Shown here: positions 1 to 10,071 of the stretch, piece after piece
Numbering within the stretch: the stretch's first letter is position 1
Layout: each line of letters opens with the position of its first letter
Assembly (NCBI RefSeq): GCF_001577365.1
Contig: NZ_CP014513.1
Span: 2,294,001-2,358,000 of the forward strand
Reading direction: 5' to 3'
From: Frondihabitans sp. PAMC 28766
GTDB taxonomy: Bacteria; Actinomycetota; Actinomycetes; Actinomycetales; Microbacteriaceae
Length of the DNA stretch: 64,000 nt
Program-made: the position numbers and the translations under genes
Notes under the pieces: generated by a model
What the model was told of the DNA's origin: nothing
Database searches by the model: none
The model's input: only the letters and a program-made list of their open reading frames with translations

Positions 1-792
1 CGACGACGCCGCCTCCCACTGCGAGAGCCCGACCGTCAGCGGGAACAGCGTCTGCGTGTTCAGCATGATCAGCGGCAGGAAGTAGTTGTTCCACGTCGCG
101 ACCAGGGCGAACAGCAGAACGGTGACGATGCCGGGGCCGAGCAGTCGCAGGGCGACTTGGAAGAAGATCCGGAACTCGCCCGCACCGTCGATCCTGGCAG
201 CCTCCATCAGGCTCGTGTCGACGGCGTCGGCCGCGTAGACGCTCATCAGAAAGACGCCGAAGGGGCTGACGAGCGACGGCAGGATCACCGCGAGCGGGGT
301 GTCGGTCAGGCCGGCCCGAGAGAAGAGCAGGAACGTCGGGATCGCCAGAGCGGTCGTCGGGATCATGATGGCGCCGAGCACGCTGTAGAAGAGCGCCCGT
401 GACCCGGGGAAGGCGTACTTCGCGAAGGCGTAACCGGCTGCCGTCGCGAAGAAGGCCGCCAGCACCGCGCTCACGATCGCGTAGAATAGTGTGTTGAGCA
501 TCCAGTGCCAGAAGATGCCGCCCTGGTAGGTCGACAGCGACTCGACGTTGGCGATCAGGTTGAAGTGGCCGAACCAGTACCCGAAGGTCGAGAACAGGTC
601 GCTGTTGTCTTTCGTCGCCGAGATGACGAGCCAGATCAGGGGGAGCAGGAAGTAGGCCGCGATCACCCAGAGGATGACGGTGAGGAGCTTGCTGCGCTGG
701 GATCCTGCCCGGCCCTTGCTGTGGCGGCGCAGCGACGGTCGCGCGGCCCTCGGGGTCGAGACGACAGGATGGTCGGTTGCGGTGGCGCTCAT
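1..792 (-). CDS. Carbohydrate ABC transporter permease, MalG-like (partial, 3' end outside window)
   Basis: This is the second inner-membrane permease of a sugar ABC importer. The reading frame opens at ATG 790-792 and runs off position 1, so the C-terminus is missing. After a short basic cytoplasmic leader, hydrophobic helices alternate with polar loops. The EAA-type loop that docks on the ATPase reads EAARIDGAGEFRIFFQVALR, a hallmark of MalG-like permeases. The start overlaps the stop of the upstream permease in an ATGA (789-792), so the two are probably translationally coupled. It would pair with the 789-1757 permease and take substrate from the lipoprotein at 1833-3191. No ATPase gene is in view; such systems often share one MsiK-type ATPase encoded elsewhere. 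Confidence 0.93.
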   Translation of the reverse strand, partial: MSATATDHPVVSTPRAARPSLRRHSKGRAGSQRSKLLTVILWVIAAYFLLPLIWLVISATKDNSDLFSTFGYWFGHFNLIANVESLSTYQGGIFWHWMLNTLFYAIVSAVLAAFFATAAGYAFAKYAFPGSRALFYSVLGAIMIPTTALAIPTFLLFSRAGLTDTPLAVILPSLVSPFGVFLMSVYAADAVDTSLMEAARIDGAGEFRIFFQVALRLLGPGIVTVLLFALVATWNNYFLPLIMLNTQTLFPLTVGLSQWEAASS

Positions 793-1757
793 TCGGAGGC
801 TCCTCGGCGCTGCTGGCGCTGCTGCGCGATCTGGACGATGAACGAGATGATCATGATGACGAATCCCAAGGCGAAGGCGATGGTGGCGGCGTAGTTCACG
901 TCGTGGTTGACGAACGCCAGCGTGTAGGCGTAGAGGTTCGGCGTGTAGGACGACGAGATCGCGTTGGGGGCGATCGACGAGAGCAACTGCGGCTCGTTGA
1001 ACAGCTGGAAGGTGCCGATGATCGAGAAGATCACGGTCAGCATGATCGCCGGACGGATGGACGGGATCTTGATGCTCCAGGCGATCCGGAACTGGCCGGC
1101 GCCGTCGATCTCGGCGGCCTCGTAGAGCTCGGTCGGGATCGACCGGAGGGCCGAGTACATGATGATCATGTTGTAGCCGACGAACTCCCACGTGACGATG
1201 TTCATCAGCGAGCCCAGCACGTTCGCGTTGCTCAACAGGTTGGGCGCATGGATGTGGAAGAACTGGAAGAGCTGCGTGATCGGCCCGAAGTCGGCGCCGT
1301 AGATGTAGCCCCAGAGGAGCGTCGCGACGACGCCCGGCACGGCGTACGGGATGAAGATCAGCAGGCGGGCACCCGTGGAGGCTCGAGCGCGACCCGAGTC
1401 GATGGCGAGGGCCACGAAGAGCGCGAGGCACACCATGACCGGCACCTGGATGACGAGGAAGAGCCCCATCCGCCCGAGACCGCCGAGGAACTGGCTGTCG
1501 GTGAAGGCGCGGACGTAGTTGGCGATGCCGACGAACGAGGTGCCGCCGACGAGCTTGGTCTGGAAGAGGCTGAGGTAGCCCGAATAGAACAGCGGCACGA
1601 CGAGCATCGCCGCGAAGACGACGAAGAAGGGGGCGATGAGCACGTAGGCGGCGATGTGCTGCCGACGCTTGTCGCTCGAGGGTCGGCGCGTGGGCCGGCC
1701 GAGGCGGGCCGACCGGGCCGGTCGAGAGGCTGCGACGGTGGTCGCTGGAGTCGTCAC
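789..1757 (-). CDS. Carbohydrate ABC transporter permease, MalF/UgpA-like
   Basis: This 322-residue inner-membrane protein is the first permease of the sugar importer. It starts with GTG at 1755-1757, preceded by GAAAGG. An N-terminal basic stretch leads to a first membrane segment at about residues 35-60, followed by five more. The EAA loop reads YEAAEIDGAGQFRIAWSIKI, which contacts the ATPase in this family. It ends in an ATGA overlap with the second permease. A strong stem-loop lies between it and the binding-protein gene upstream. Length and topology fit MalF/UgpA-type subunits without the large periplasmic insertion of enteric MalF. Confidence 0.95.
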   Translation of the reverse strand: MTTPATTVAASRPARSARLGRPTRRPSSDKRRQHIAAYVLIAPFFVVFAAMLVVPLFYSGYLSLFQTKLVGGTSFVGIANYVRAFTDSQFLGGLGRMGLFLVIQVPVMVCLALFVALAIDSGRARASTGARLLIFIPYAVPGVVATLLWGYIYGADFGPITQLFQFFHIHAPNLLSNANVLGSLMNIVTWEFVGYNMIIMYSALRSIPTELYEAAEIDGAGQFRIAWSIKIPSIRPAIMLTVIFSIIGTFQLFNEPQLLSSIAPNAISSSYTPNLYAYTLAFVNHDVNYAATIAFALGFVIMIISFIVQIAQQRQQRRGASE

Positions 1758-1794
1758 GATGGGGCCTTTCGTGAGGTGACGGAGAAGAAGGGGT

Positions 1795-1825
1795 GGGCAG
1801 GAGGCCGGCGCGCGGCCTCCTGCCC
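1795..1825 (-). promoter_or_regulatory. Intercistronic stem-loop between binding-protein and permease genes
   Basis: A perfect 12-bp inverted repeat (GGGCAGGAGGCC at 1795-1806, GGCCTCCTGCCC at 1814-1825) with a 7-base loop begins eight bases after the stop codon of the solute-binding protein. No T-run follows in the direction of transcription, so a full terminator is unlikely. Its place matches stem-loops that stabilise or attenuate mRNA after binding-protein genes, giving more binding protein than permease. The role is inferred. Confidence 0.6.
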
Positions 1826-1832
1826 GAGGTCG

Positions 1833-3191
1833 CTACTGCTTGACGGTGAAGCCCTGGCCCTTGGCGTACGACACGATCGACTTCTGCCAGGCCGAGAGCC
1901 CGGCGTTCAGGTCGGTCTTGTCGGCGATGGCCTTGCCGAGCGTGTTGTTGAAGCTCGAGTAGACGTAGGCCATGAAGGGCGGCCACTCGAAGTTCGGGTC
2001 GACGGTGTTCGTGATGTCGGCGAACAGGGCGTTGACCTTCTGGCCGCCGTAGAACGGGGCCGCCTGGGCCTTGAACGAGGCGCTGTTCAAGAGGCTCGTC
2101 TGCGGCGGGTAGAGCGACTGCTTGGTGTTGAGCGTCTCGATGCTCTGCTGATCGGTGTTGATGAACTTGGCCAGCTCGTAGGCGGCGATCGGGTTCTTCG
2201 TCGAGTTCAGCACCGCGTCGGTCGAGCCGCCGAGGTTGGCCGAGACGTTCGAGGTGGTGCTGTACTGCGGCAACGGCGCGGCCTTCCAGAGACCCGCGGT
2301 GTCCTTCGCCTCGCCCTGGAGGAAGACGGGGCCCCATGCGGCCGTGAGCCACGACGCGTAGGTGCCTTTGTCGAGGCCCTGGTACCACTGCGTGGTGAAG
2401 TTCGGGTCGACCGCGACGAGGTCCTTCTGCAGCAGGTCGTTCCAGTAGGTGCCGACCTTCTGGGCGGTGGCGGTGTCGAGGTTCACCGTGACGTTCTTGC
2501 CGCCGGAGTACTCGAACGGCTTGACGCCGGCCTGCCAGAGGAGGCCGATGTAGGCGCCGGCGTCGTTCGGCGGCAGGTCGGTGAGATAGCTGCCCGTCTT
2601 GGCCTTGACCGTCACGGCATCCTTCGCGAAGTCGTCCCAGGTGGCGGGCGGGGTCGTGATGCCGGCCTTCTTCAGGATGTCGGCGCGGTACAGGTCGCCC
2701 ATCGGGCCCGAGTCCTGCGGGATGCCGTAGACGGCCGAGCCCTGCGTGACCTGGTTCCAGGTCGACGGCGAGAACGACGACTTCAGCTTCGAGGCGCCGT
2801 AGGGCGACAGGTCGAGGAGGCTCTTCGTGAGCTCGAACTGCGGCAGGTACTGGTACTCGACCTGGGCGACGTCCGGCTGGCCCTTGCCGGCCGAGATCGC
2901 ATTGGTGAGCTTCGTGTACTGGGCGGCGCCCTGGCCGACGTTGTTCACGTTGACCTTGATCTTCGGGTACTTCTTCTCGAACATCGCCACTTCGGTGGTG
3001 ACGTTCGGCAGCCACGTCCAGAAGTTCAGGGTGGTGGGGGTGTTCATGGCCTTCGAGACGTCTGAAGCCGACACTGGCTTCGTGCTGGTCGTGCCGCCCG
3101 TCGACGACGACGAGCAGCCCGCGACGAGCAGCGACATGGCGGCGGCAGCAGCGCCGGCCGTCATGATGCGCCTTGCTGTGGTGGAACGCAT
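1833..3191 (-). CDS. Extracellular sugar-binding lipoprotein of ABC importer
   Basis: This 452-residue protein is the substrate receptor of the sugar importer. A signal peptide with a Twin-Arg-free basic start and a hydrophobic core ends in the lipobox LLVAGC at about residue 25, so it should be a membrane-anchored lipoprotein outside the cell. The mature part opens with a Ser-rich linker and then TTLNFWTWLPN, a typical start of family-1 solute-binding proteins (SBP_bac_1). The start ATG at 3189-3191 is preceded by GAAGGAAG. It lies 47 bp after the galactosidase gene on the same strand, and its substrate is therefore probably a galactoside or galacto-oligosaccharide; that link is contextual. 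Confidence 0.94.
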   Translation of the reverse strand: MRSTTARRIMTAGAAAAAMSLLVAGCSSSSTGGTTSTKPVSASDVSKAMNTPTTLNFWTWLPNVTTEVAMFEKKYPKIKVNVNNVGQGAAQYTKLTNAISAGKGQPDVAQVEYQYLPQFELTKSLLDLSPYGASKLKSSFSPSTWNQVTQGSAVYGIPQDSGPMGDLYRADILKKAGITTPPATWDDFAKDAVTVKAKTGSYLTDLPPNDAGAYIGLLWQAGVKPFEYSGGKNVTVNLDTATAQKVGTYWNDLLQKDLVAVDPNFTTQWYQGLDKGTYASWLTAAWGPVFLQGEAKDTAGLWKAAPLPQYSTTSNVSANLGGSTDAVLNSTKNPIAAYELAKFINTDQQSIETLNTKQSLYPPQTSLLNSASFKAQAAPFYGGQKVNALFADITNTVDPNFEWPPFMAYVYSSFNNTLGKAIADKTDLNAGLSAWQKSIVSYAKGQGFTVKQ

Positions 3192-3238
3192 TTCACTTCC
3201 TTCTGTTGGTGGTGGAGCGGAAAGGGCGGATCGCAGGA

Positions 3239-5350
3239 TCAGAGGGCCTCGGCGAAGACGCGCACGTCGCGTGCGCCGAGCGTCAGGGCGGTGCCGGCGG
3301 CGACGTCGTCGCCCGACTCGAGGTCGACCACATCGGTCGGGACAGTCAGTGACACCTCGTCGCGCGACCAGTTGAAGACGAACCGGATGCGGCCGCGGTC
3401 GGCGAGACCGGAGACCGTCGTGACACGGCCGGCCGGGTGCGTGACCCAGGTGGCCGACTTCGGGTCGGGGACGAGCCACTCGGCCAGGTCTCGGGCCAGG
3501 GTGGCGTTGGGCACGGTGCCCACGTACGTTACGCGTCCCGATCCTGAGGCCTTCGTCGTGATTGCCGGGAAACGGCCGATCTCGGGGTGGTCGTAGATGG
3601 CGAGCACCTCGGCGTCGTCGACGATCAGGCCGTCGGCCCACTCGGTCGCGTGGGCGTCGGGCGAGAGCGTGAAGCCTGCGGCGCCGCCGACGAGTGCCAG
3701 TGGGGTGCGGAGGTTCGTGTATTCCGCGTAGGAGACGCCGGCGAGGTCGGTGAACTGCGGCGGCGCGACCTCTTTGCGCGCGCGTGCCTTTTCGTCGGCG
3801 TAGGCCGAGCGGATGCCGAGCACGAGGTGGCCGCCCGATTCGACGTAGTCGCGCAGCCAATCGAGCGTCGCATCCTCCGAGACGTAGAGCGCCGGCACGA
3901 CGAGCACCGGGTGCAGCCGGGCGTAGTCGGCGGGGTCGAGCTCGCCGAGCTGGGTGTCGTTGACGATGACGGACTGGCGGTCGGACTCGACGACGCCGGA
4001 GTGGAAGGCGTCGAAGATGCGCTGGTACGACGCCGGGTCGCCGTGGCCGTCGGGCGACGCGAGAGGAGGGAAGTACTCGAGCGCCCACTTGCTGGCGTTC
4101 GAGAAGAGCAGCGCGACGTCGGCGTCGGGCACGTAGCCGGCAAGGCTCGGGCCCACCGCGGCGAGGGCGTGGCCGAGGCCGCTGAGCTCGTCGTAGACGC
4201 GGCCGGGCTTGCCGCTGTGGGGGAGCACCCCACCCCAGTACGTCTCGAAGCCGTGGTTGAGCGTCTGCCAGTGCCAGTACTCGACCATCTTCGCGCCGCG
4301 CGCGGCGAAGCCGAACCCTGCCTGCTTGAGCTGCCCCGGGTAGGGCGGCAGGTTGTAGGCGTGACCGCCGATCGACTGCGCGTCGGTCTCGGTGACGAGG
4401 AAGCGCTCGTGCTTGCCCGACCACATCCGGTCGGCCTGACGGAAGAAGCGGCCGACGCCGGAGACCGCGAAGCCGATCGGTGCCACCTCGGGGGCGAGCA
4501 GGTCGAGGCCGTCCTGCATGTCGTAGTACGGGTTGCCGGCGACGACGTCGAGCTCGCGGACGAGGCTGACGTCGTCCTGCGCGGGGCGCGGGTAGGCGAT
4601 GCAGGTGGTGACGAACTGGTCGGGGGTCGAGTATTCGCGGACGATCCCGGCCTGCCAGTGGATGAAGTCGTTCGTGAGGTCGGCCTGGTAGCGGCGCCAT
4701 TCGAGGTCGTACTGCGGGAAGGAATTGTTGTCGGGCCGCCAGAGGTCGTCGAACGAGGTGAGCCGGTGCGACCAGTAGGTCAGGCCCCACTCCTCGGTGA
4801 GCGCCTCGGGCGTGCCGAACTTCTCGCGCAGGCGATCTGTGAAGCCGTGGAAGACGTGGTCGTTGTGGAAGAGCACGAGACCCGGCTCGTTGTCGACCTG
4901 GTAGCCGACGACGGCAGGATGCGAGGCGTACGTCTCGACGACCTTGCGGATGACCCGCTCGGCGTAGTGCCGGAAGACGGGCGAGACGTAGTCGATCTCC
5001 TGCCGCGCGCCCCAGCCCATCGGCACACCGGTCGCCGTGTGGGCTGCCAGGTCGGGGTGCAGGGTCTGCAGCCACGGCGGAATGGCGTAGGTCGGGGTTC
5101 CGAGGATCACCGAGATGCCGCGCTCGTGTGCCGCGTCGAGGGTCGGGCGCAGCCACTCGAGGTCGAACTCGCCGTCTTTCGGCTCCCAGGTCGACCAGAC
5201 CGACTCGCCGACGCGGATCACGGTGAAGCCGGCCTGCTGCATCAGGTCGAGGTCGTCGGCCGGGTCCCGCTCGGTGCGGTACTCCGGGTAGTAGGCGGCT
5301 CCGAAGAGGAAGCGCTCGGGCGTCGTGCCGGGGTTTTCGGGGTGCGTCAT
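3239..5350 (-). CDS. GH42 beta-galactosidase
   Basis: This 703-residue glycoside hydrolase cleaves terminal beta-galactosides, probably from material brought in by the adjacent ABC importer. The TIM-barrel opens with FGAAYYPEY at about residue 16. The proton donor is expected to be Glu155 in VDNEPG, and Glu321 in VTETDAQ fits the nucleophile position of family GH42. The trimerisation and C-terminal beta domains follow. No signal peptide is visible, so it acts in the cytoplasm. ATG at 5348-5350 is chosen because GGAG lies 11 bases upstream; an in-frame start at 5395 would run through an operator. It is the first gene of the operon after lacI. Confidence 0.94.
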   Translation of the reverse strand: MTHPENPGTTPERFLFGAAYYPEYRTERDPADDLDLMQQAGFTVIRVGESVWSTWEPKDGEFDLEWLRPTLDAAHERGISVILGTPTYAIPPWLQTLHPDLAAHTATGVPMGWGARQEIDYVSPVFRHYAERVIRKVVETYASHPAVVGYQVDNEPGLVLFHNDHVFHGFTDRLREKFGTPEALTEEWGLTYWSHRLTSFDDLWRPDNNSFPQYDLEWRRYQADLTNDFIHWQAGIVREYSTPDQFVTTCIAYPRPAQDDVSLVRELDVVAGNPYYDMQDGLDLLAPEVAPIGFAVSGVGRFFRQADRMWSGKHERFLVTETDAQSIGGHAYNLPPYPGQLKQAGFGFAARGAKMVEYWHWQTLNHGFETYWGGVLPHSGKPGRVYDELSGLGHALAAVGPSLAGYVPDADVALLFSNASKWALEYFPPLASPDGHGDPASYQRIFDAFHSGVVESDRQSVIVNDTQLGELDPADYARLHPVLVVPALYVSEDATLDWLRDYVESGGHLVLGIRSAYADEKARARKEVAPPQFTDLAGVSYAEYTNLRTPLALVGGAAGFTLSPDAHATEWADGLIVDDAEVLAIYDHPEIGRFPAITTKASGSGRVTYVGTVPNATLARDLAEWLVPDPKSATWVTHPAGRVTTVSGLADRGRIRFVFNWSRDEVSLTVPTDVVDLESGDDVAAGTALTLGARDVRVFAEAL

Positions 5351-5381
5351 TGCAGCGGGACTCCATTGTCGAGTGGGATTC

Positions 5382-5424
5382 GTTAGCGGTAACAATCGGC
5401 GACAGATGTGCTGTTACCGGTAAC
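5382..5424. promoter_or_regulatory. Twin LacI-family operators upstream of the galactosidase operon
   Basis: A perfect 12-bp palindrome GTTACCGGTAAC (5413-5424) and a one-mismatch copy GTTAGCGGTAAC (5382-5393) lie 31 bp apart, close to three helical turns. They sit between the lacI stop and the galactosidase start. The central CG is the usual signature of LacI-family operators. They most likely bind the neighbouring regulator and control the operon from the galactosidase on. Confidence 0.75.
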
Positions 5425-5465
5425 TGCTGAGTGAAGATACACGGCTCGGAGGGGTGTTGCAAGCG

Positions 5466-6503
5466 CTATTCGGAAATCGGCGCCGGGCCGGTCGACGAGC
5501 GCACAAGGATCTCGGTGGGCACGGCGTGCTCGTTGCCGAGAGGGGTCTCGCCGTTGATCCGGGCGAGAAGACCGGCGAAGACGAGCCGCCCCTGCTCGGC
5601 GAAGTGCATCGGAACCGTCGTCAGCGGCGGCTGCTGGAAGGCCGCCTCGGCCTGGTCGTCGACGCCCGCCAGACTGACGTCGTCGGGCACCCGGAGACCT
5701 GCGCCGTGCAGAGCCGACAGGGCCCCGATCGCCATCAGGTCGTTCGCGGCGAACACGCCGGTGACGCCGGGAGTTGTGCGCAGGATCCGATTCATCGCCT
5801 CGAACCCGCTGGCGGGCCCCCAATCGCCCGCCACCGTCGTCGGCTGCGCGAGGCCTGCGGCCTCGACGGCGCGGATGAACCCGGCCGCCCTCAGTCGCGC
5901 TGCCGGCCAGTCGGACGGACCCGAGATGTGCGCGAACGACCGGTGGCCGAGTTCGATCAGGTGCTTCGCGGTGAGCGCCCCGGACTCGAAGTTGGCGTTG
6001 CCCGGGCCGACCGCCTCGGCGCCCTCGTTCTCGATGTAGACCGGTACGCGGAAGCGTGTGCGGTCGAGCGCGAGCCGGAGGTCGTCGTTCGGGGTGAAGG
6101 CGATGACGCCGGCGAGATCGCGCTGGTTCACGAGGTCGATCGCGGCTCGTGCCGACCGCGGATCGAGAGGGTCCATCGTCACGATGTCGAGCACGAAACC
6201 CGCCTCGCGGGCGGCGGCCGCAGCAGCGCTCAGGGTGGTCACGGGGCCGTACTGGGTCATTTCGTACGCGAGCGCGCCGATGCGCATGCTGCGCCGCGTC
6301 GCGAGCTCGCGGGCCGCCGAGTTCGGCTGGTAGTCGAGGTCGACGATGGCCTTCTCGACGAGTTCGCGACTGCGATCGGAGATGTGGTGACCCTTGATGT
6401 GACGCGACACCGTCTGGTGCGACACGCCCGCGACGCGGGCGACGTCGTAGATCGTCGGGGCACGGCCCGACTCGCCGCTCCGGGCGGAATGTGTTTCTGT
6501 CAC
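5466..6503 (-). CDS. LacI-family transcriptional regulator of the galactoside operon
   Basis: This 345-residue protein is a sugar-responsive repressor. The N-terminal helix-turn-helix reads TIYDVARVAGVSHQTVSRHI (about residues 15-34), and the hinge helix follows at about residue 62 (NSAARELATRR). The rest is a periplasmic-binding-protein-like ligand domain of normal length. A GTG at 6501-6503 fits best; it is preceded by a weak GAGGG, and longer in-frame extensions lie over the pyrG gene. It is the first of five collinear genes, and twin palindromic operators lie just after its stop. Galactose or a galactoside as inducer is inferred from neighbours. Confidence 0.92.
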   Translation of the reverse strand: MTETHSARSGESGRAPTIYDVARVAGVSHQTVSRHIKGHHISDRSRELVEKAIVDLDYQPNSAARELATRRSMRIGALAYEMTQYGPVTTLSAAAAAAREAGFVLDIVTMDPLDPRSARAAIDLVNQRDLAGVIAFTPNDDLRLALDRTRFRVPVYIENEGAEAVGPGNANFESGALTAKHLIELGHRSFAHISGPSDWPAARLRAAGFIRAVEAAGLAQPTTVAGDWGPASGFEAMNRILRTTPGVTGVFAANDLMAIGALSALHGAGLRVPDDVSLAGVDDQAEAAFQQPPLTTVPMHFAEQGRLVFAGLLARINGETPLGNEHAVPTEILVRSSTGPAPISE

Positions 6504-6618
6504 CGGCCCTCGATCCGACGGATGCCGGCCGCCGTCGACGGCCTGAGCCGAGAGTAGCGGTCGCTCGGCCGATACACGCTTGTAACGTGACACGCTCGGC
6601 GGTGAACGATGAGTGACG

Positions 6619-6632
6619 TAGGATGGAAGCCC
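6619..6632 (+). promoter_or_regulatory. -10 element (TAGGAT) for leaderless pyrG transcript
   Basis: TAGGAT at 6619-6624 matches the actinobacterial TANNNT box and lies eight bases before the tandem GTG codons at 6633 and 6636. With transcription starting about seven bases downstream, the mRNA would begin at or next to the start codon. No clear -35 hexamer is visible. Confidence 0.5.
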
Positions 6633-8325
<1,693 letters not shown>

Positions 8326-8336
<11 letters not shown>

Positions 8337-8928
8337 TGCCGTGGCCGCTGCGACCGGTGCCGCCGACGGCCTCTTGCAGGATGACCACTTCGACGTCACG
8401 ATCACGGCCACCGAGACGCCGTTCGTCGGCGCGGTCTGGAACATCCGCCGCGACGCCTTCGACTACAACGGGGCCACCATCAAGCGCGAGTACGTCGAGC
8501 ACACCGGCGCGGTCGCCGTCCTCGTGCAGGACGACGAGGGGCGCGTGCTGATCATCAAGCAGTACCGCCACCCCGTGCGCTCACGCGACTGGGAGCTGCC
8601 AGCCGGCCTCCTCGACATCCCCGGCGAAGAGCCGCTGGTGGCGGCGAAGCGCGAGCTGGCCGAGGAGGCCGACCTCCAAGCATCCTCGTGGCAGCCCCTC
8701 GTGACGTTCAACACGACACCCGGCGGCAGCGACGAGCGCCTGTTCGTCTTCCACGCGACCGGAGCCTCGGCGACCGACGCGGCGTTCGATCGCGAGGCCG
8801 AAGAGGCCGACATCGAGAAGCGCTGGGTCGAGCTCTCCGACATCGTCGACGGTGTGCTCGCGGGCCGTCTGCACAACTCGATCCTCTCGATCGCGGCGCT
8901 CGCGCTCCACGCGAAGCAGGGCCGCTAG
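8326..8928 (+). CDS. Nudix hydrolase, ADP-ribose pyrophosphatase type
   Basis: This 200-residue cytoplasmic enzyme probably hydrolyses ADP-ribose or a related nucleoside diphosphate sugar. The Nudix motif is visible as GLLDIPGEE followed by [12 protein letters not shown]; the usual Gly near its end is Asp here, and one extra residue lies before the first Glu, as in many actinobacterial ADP-ribose pyrophosphatases. GTG at 8326 is chosen because GAGGTGG lies six bases upstream. That start overlaps the pyrG stop by 11 bases, indicating translational coupling. xerD follows. Confidence 0.92.
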
Positions 8929-8961
8929 CCGCACGAGTACGCCCATCCCTCTGGGCACGCT

Positions 8962-8974
8962 TATCCTTCTCGGC
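8962..8974 (+). promoter_or_regulatory. -10 element (TATCCT) for leaderless xerD transcript
   Basis: TATCCT at 8962-8967 is followed by seven bases and then ATG 8975, with no Shine-Dalgarno sequence in between. The geometry is that of leaderless actinobacterial promoters. Confidence 0.4.
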
Positions 8975-9991
8975 ATGAGCCCCTTCGACGACGCCCGCAG
9001 CCGCTATCTGCGGCACGTGACCGTCGAGCGGGGCCTGTCGCCGAACACGGTGGCGGCGTATCGGCGCGACCTGGCGCTCTACCAGACTTTTCTCGACGAA
9101 CGGGGGGTGCAGGATCCTGCGCTCGTGTCGAGCACGGACGTCGCCGAGTTCCCTGCCGCCCTGGCCACTCGCGCCCTGCCGCTCGGAGCGTCGTCCATCG
9201 CCCGCGTGGTGTCGTCGGTGAAAGGCTTTCATCGGTTCATCGCCGCCGAGGGCATCGTCGCCGACGACGTCACCACGACGACGCGGCCGCCCAAGCTGCC
9301 GGCCCGCCTGCCGAAGGCGATCACGGTGGCGCAGATGGAGGCGCTGCTCGCGGCGACCGACGGCGACGAACCGACGCGGTTGCGCGACAAGGCGCTGCTC
9401 GAGCTGATGTACGCGACCGGCGCGCGCGTGTCGGAGGCGGTGTCGCTCAACGTCGACGACGTGATCTCGCTCGGGGGCTCGGGCGTGGACGCCGATGACG
9501 TCGAGGTCGCTGACGGCGACGTGGTGCGCCTCTTCGGCAAGGGCGGCAAGCAGCGGATCGTGCCGGTCGGGAGCTACGCGCGGCGGGCGCTCGACGCCTA
9601 CCTCGTGCGGGCGCGGCCGTTGTTCTCAGTGCGGGGGAGCGCGACGCCTGCACTCTTCCTCGGCGTGCGGGGCGCGCGGGTCTCGCGGCAGAACGCCTGG
9701 CTGATCATCAAGGCAGCGGCAGAGCGGGCGCAGCTCGGGGTGGAGGTCTCGCCGCACACGCTGCGGCACTCGTTCGCAACGCATCTGCTCGAGGGCGGGG
9801 CGGACGTGCGAGTCGTGCAGGAGCTGCTGGGGCACGCCTCGGTCGCGACCACGCAGATCTACACGCTCGTCACGGCCGACGCCCTGCGCGACGTCTACGG
9901 GCAGGCGCACCCGCGGGCGCGCTGGCGCCCGGGCGAGCGCGAGGCGCGCGAGCAGGATGCCAGGCAAGCCGAGACCGGTATCGGCGCCTGA
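8975..9991 (+). CDS. xerD: Tyrosine recombinase XerD
   Basis: XerD works with XerC at dif sites to resolve chromosome dimers. The N-terminal core-binding SAM-like domain spans about residues 1-100. The catalytic domain shows the Arg in TGARVSE, the His and Arg in [12 protein letters not shown], the third His in ELLGHAS and the Tyr in TTQIYT. At 338 residues it is longer than the usual 300, owing to a loop insertion after DDVISL and a charged C-terminal tail. Its place next to parA, scpA and scpB, all chromosome segregation genes, is conserved in actinobacteria. Confidence 0.95.
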   Translation: MSPFDDARSRYLRHVTVERGLSPNTVAAYRRDLALYQTFLDERGVQDPALVSSTDVAEFPAALATRALPLGASSIARVVSSVKGFHRFIAAEGIVADDVTTTTRPPKLPARLPKAITVAQMEALLAATDGDEPTRLRDKALLELMYATGARVSEAVSLNVDDVISLGGSGVDADDVEVADGDVVRLFGKGGKQRIVPVGSYARRALDAYLVRARPLFSVRGSATPALFLGVRGARVSRQNAWLIIKAAAERAQLGVEVSPHTLRHSFATHLLEGGADVRVVQELLGHASVATTQIYTLVTADALRDVYGQAHPRARWRPGEREAREQDARQAETGIGA

Positions 9992-10058
9992 CTCGGGGGT
10001 TGCCCGGTGCCTTCGGCCGAACACGGTGTCGGCGACGGGGCCCGCGGCGGCACGCCGG

Positions 10059-10071
10059 TAAGATCGGGGGC
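10059..10071 (+). promoter_or_regulatory. -10 element (TAAGAT) for parA
   Basis: TAAGAT at 10059-10064 lies seven bases before GTG 10072. GGGGG between them could also serve as a ribosome site, but the spacing suits a leaderless transcript. Confidence 0.4.

Noticed and set aside
777..3065. 762-residue open frame on the + strand
   Set aside because: It is antisense to the ABC transporter genes and has the Arg/Asp/Val composition typical of shadow frames in high-GC DNA.
3239..5386. 599-residue and other + strand frames over the galactosidase gene
   Set aside because: They are antisense shadows; the galactosidase has both catalytic Glu motifs in the - frame.
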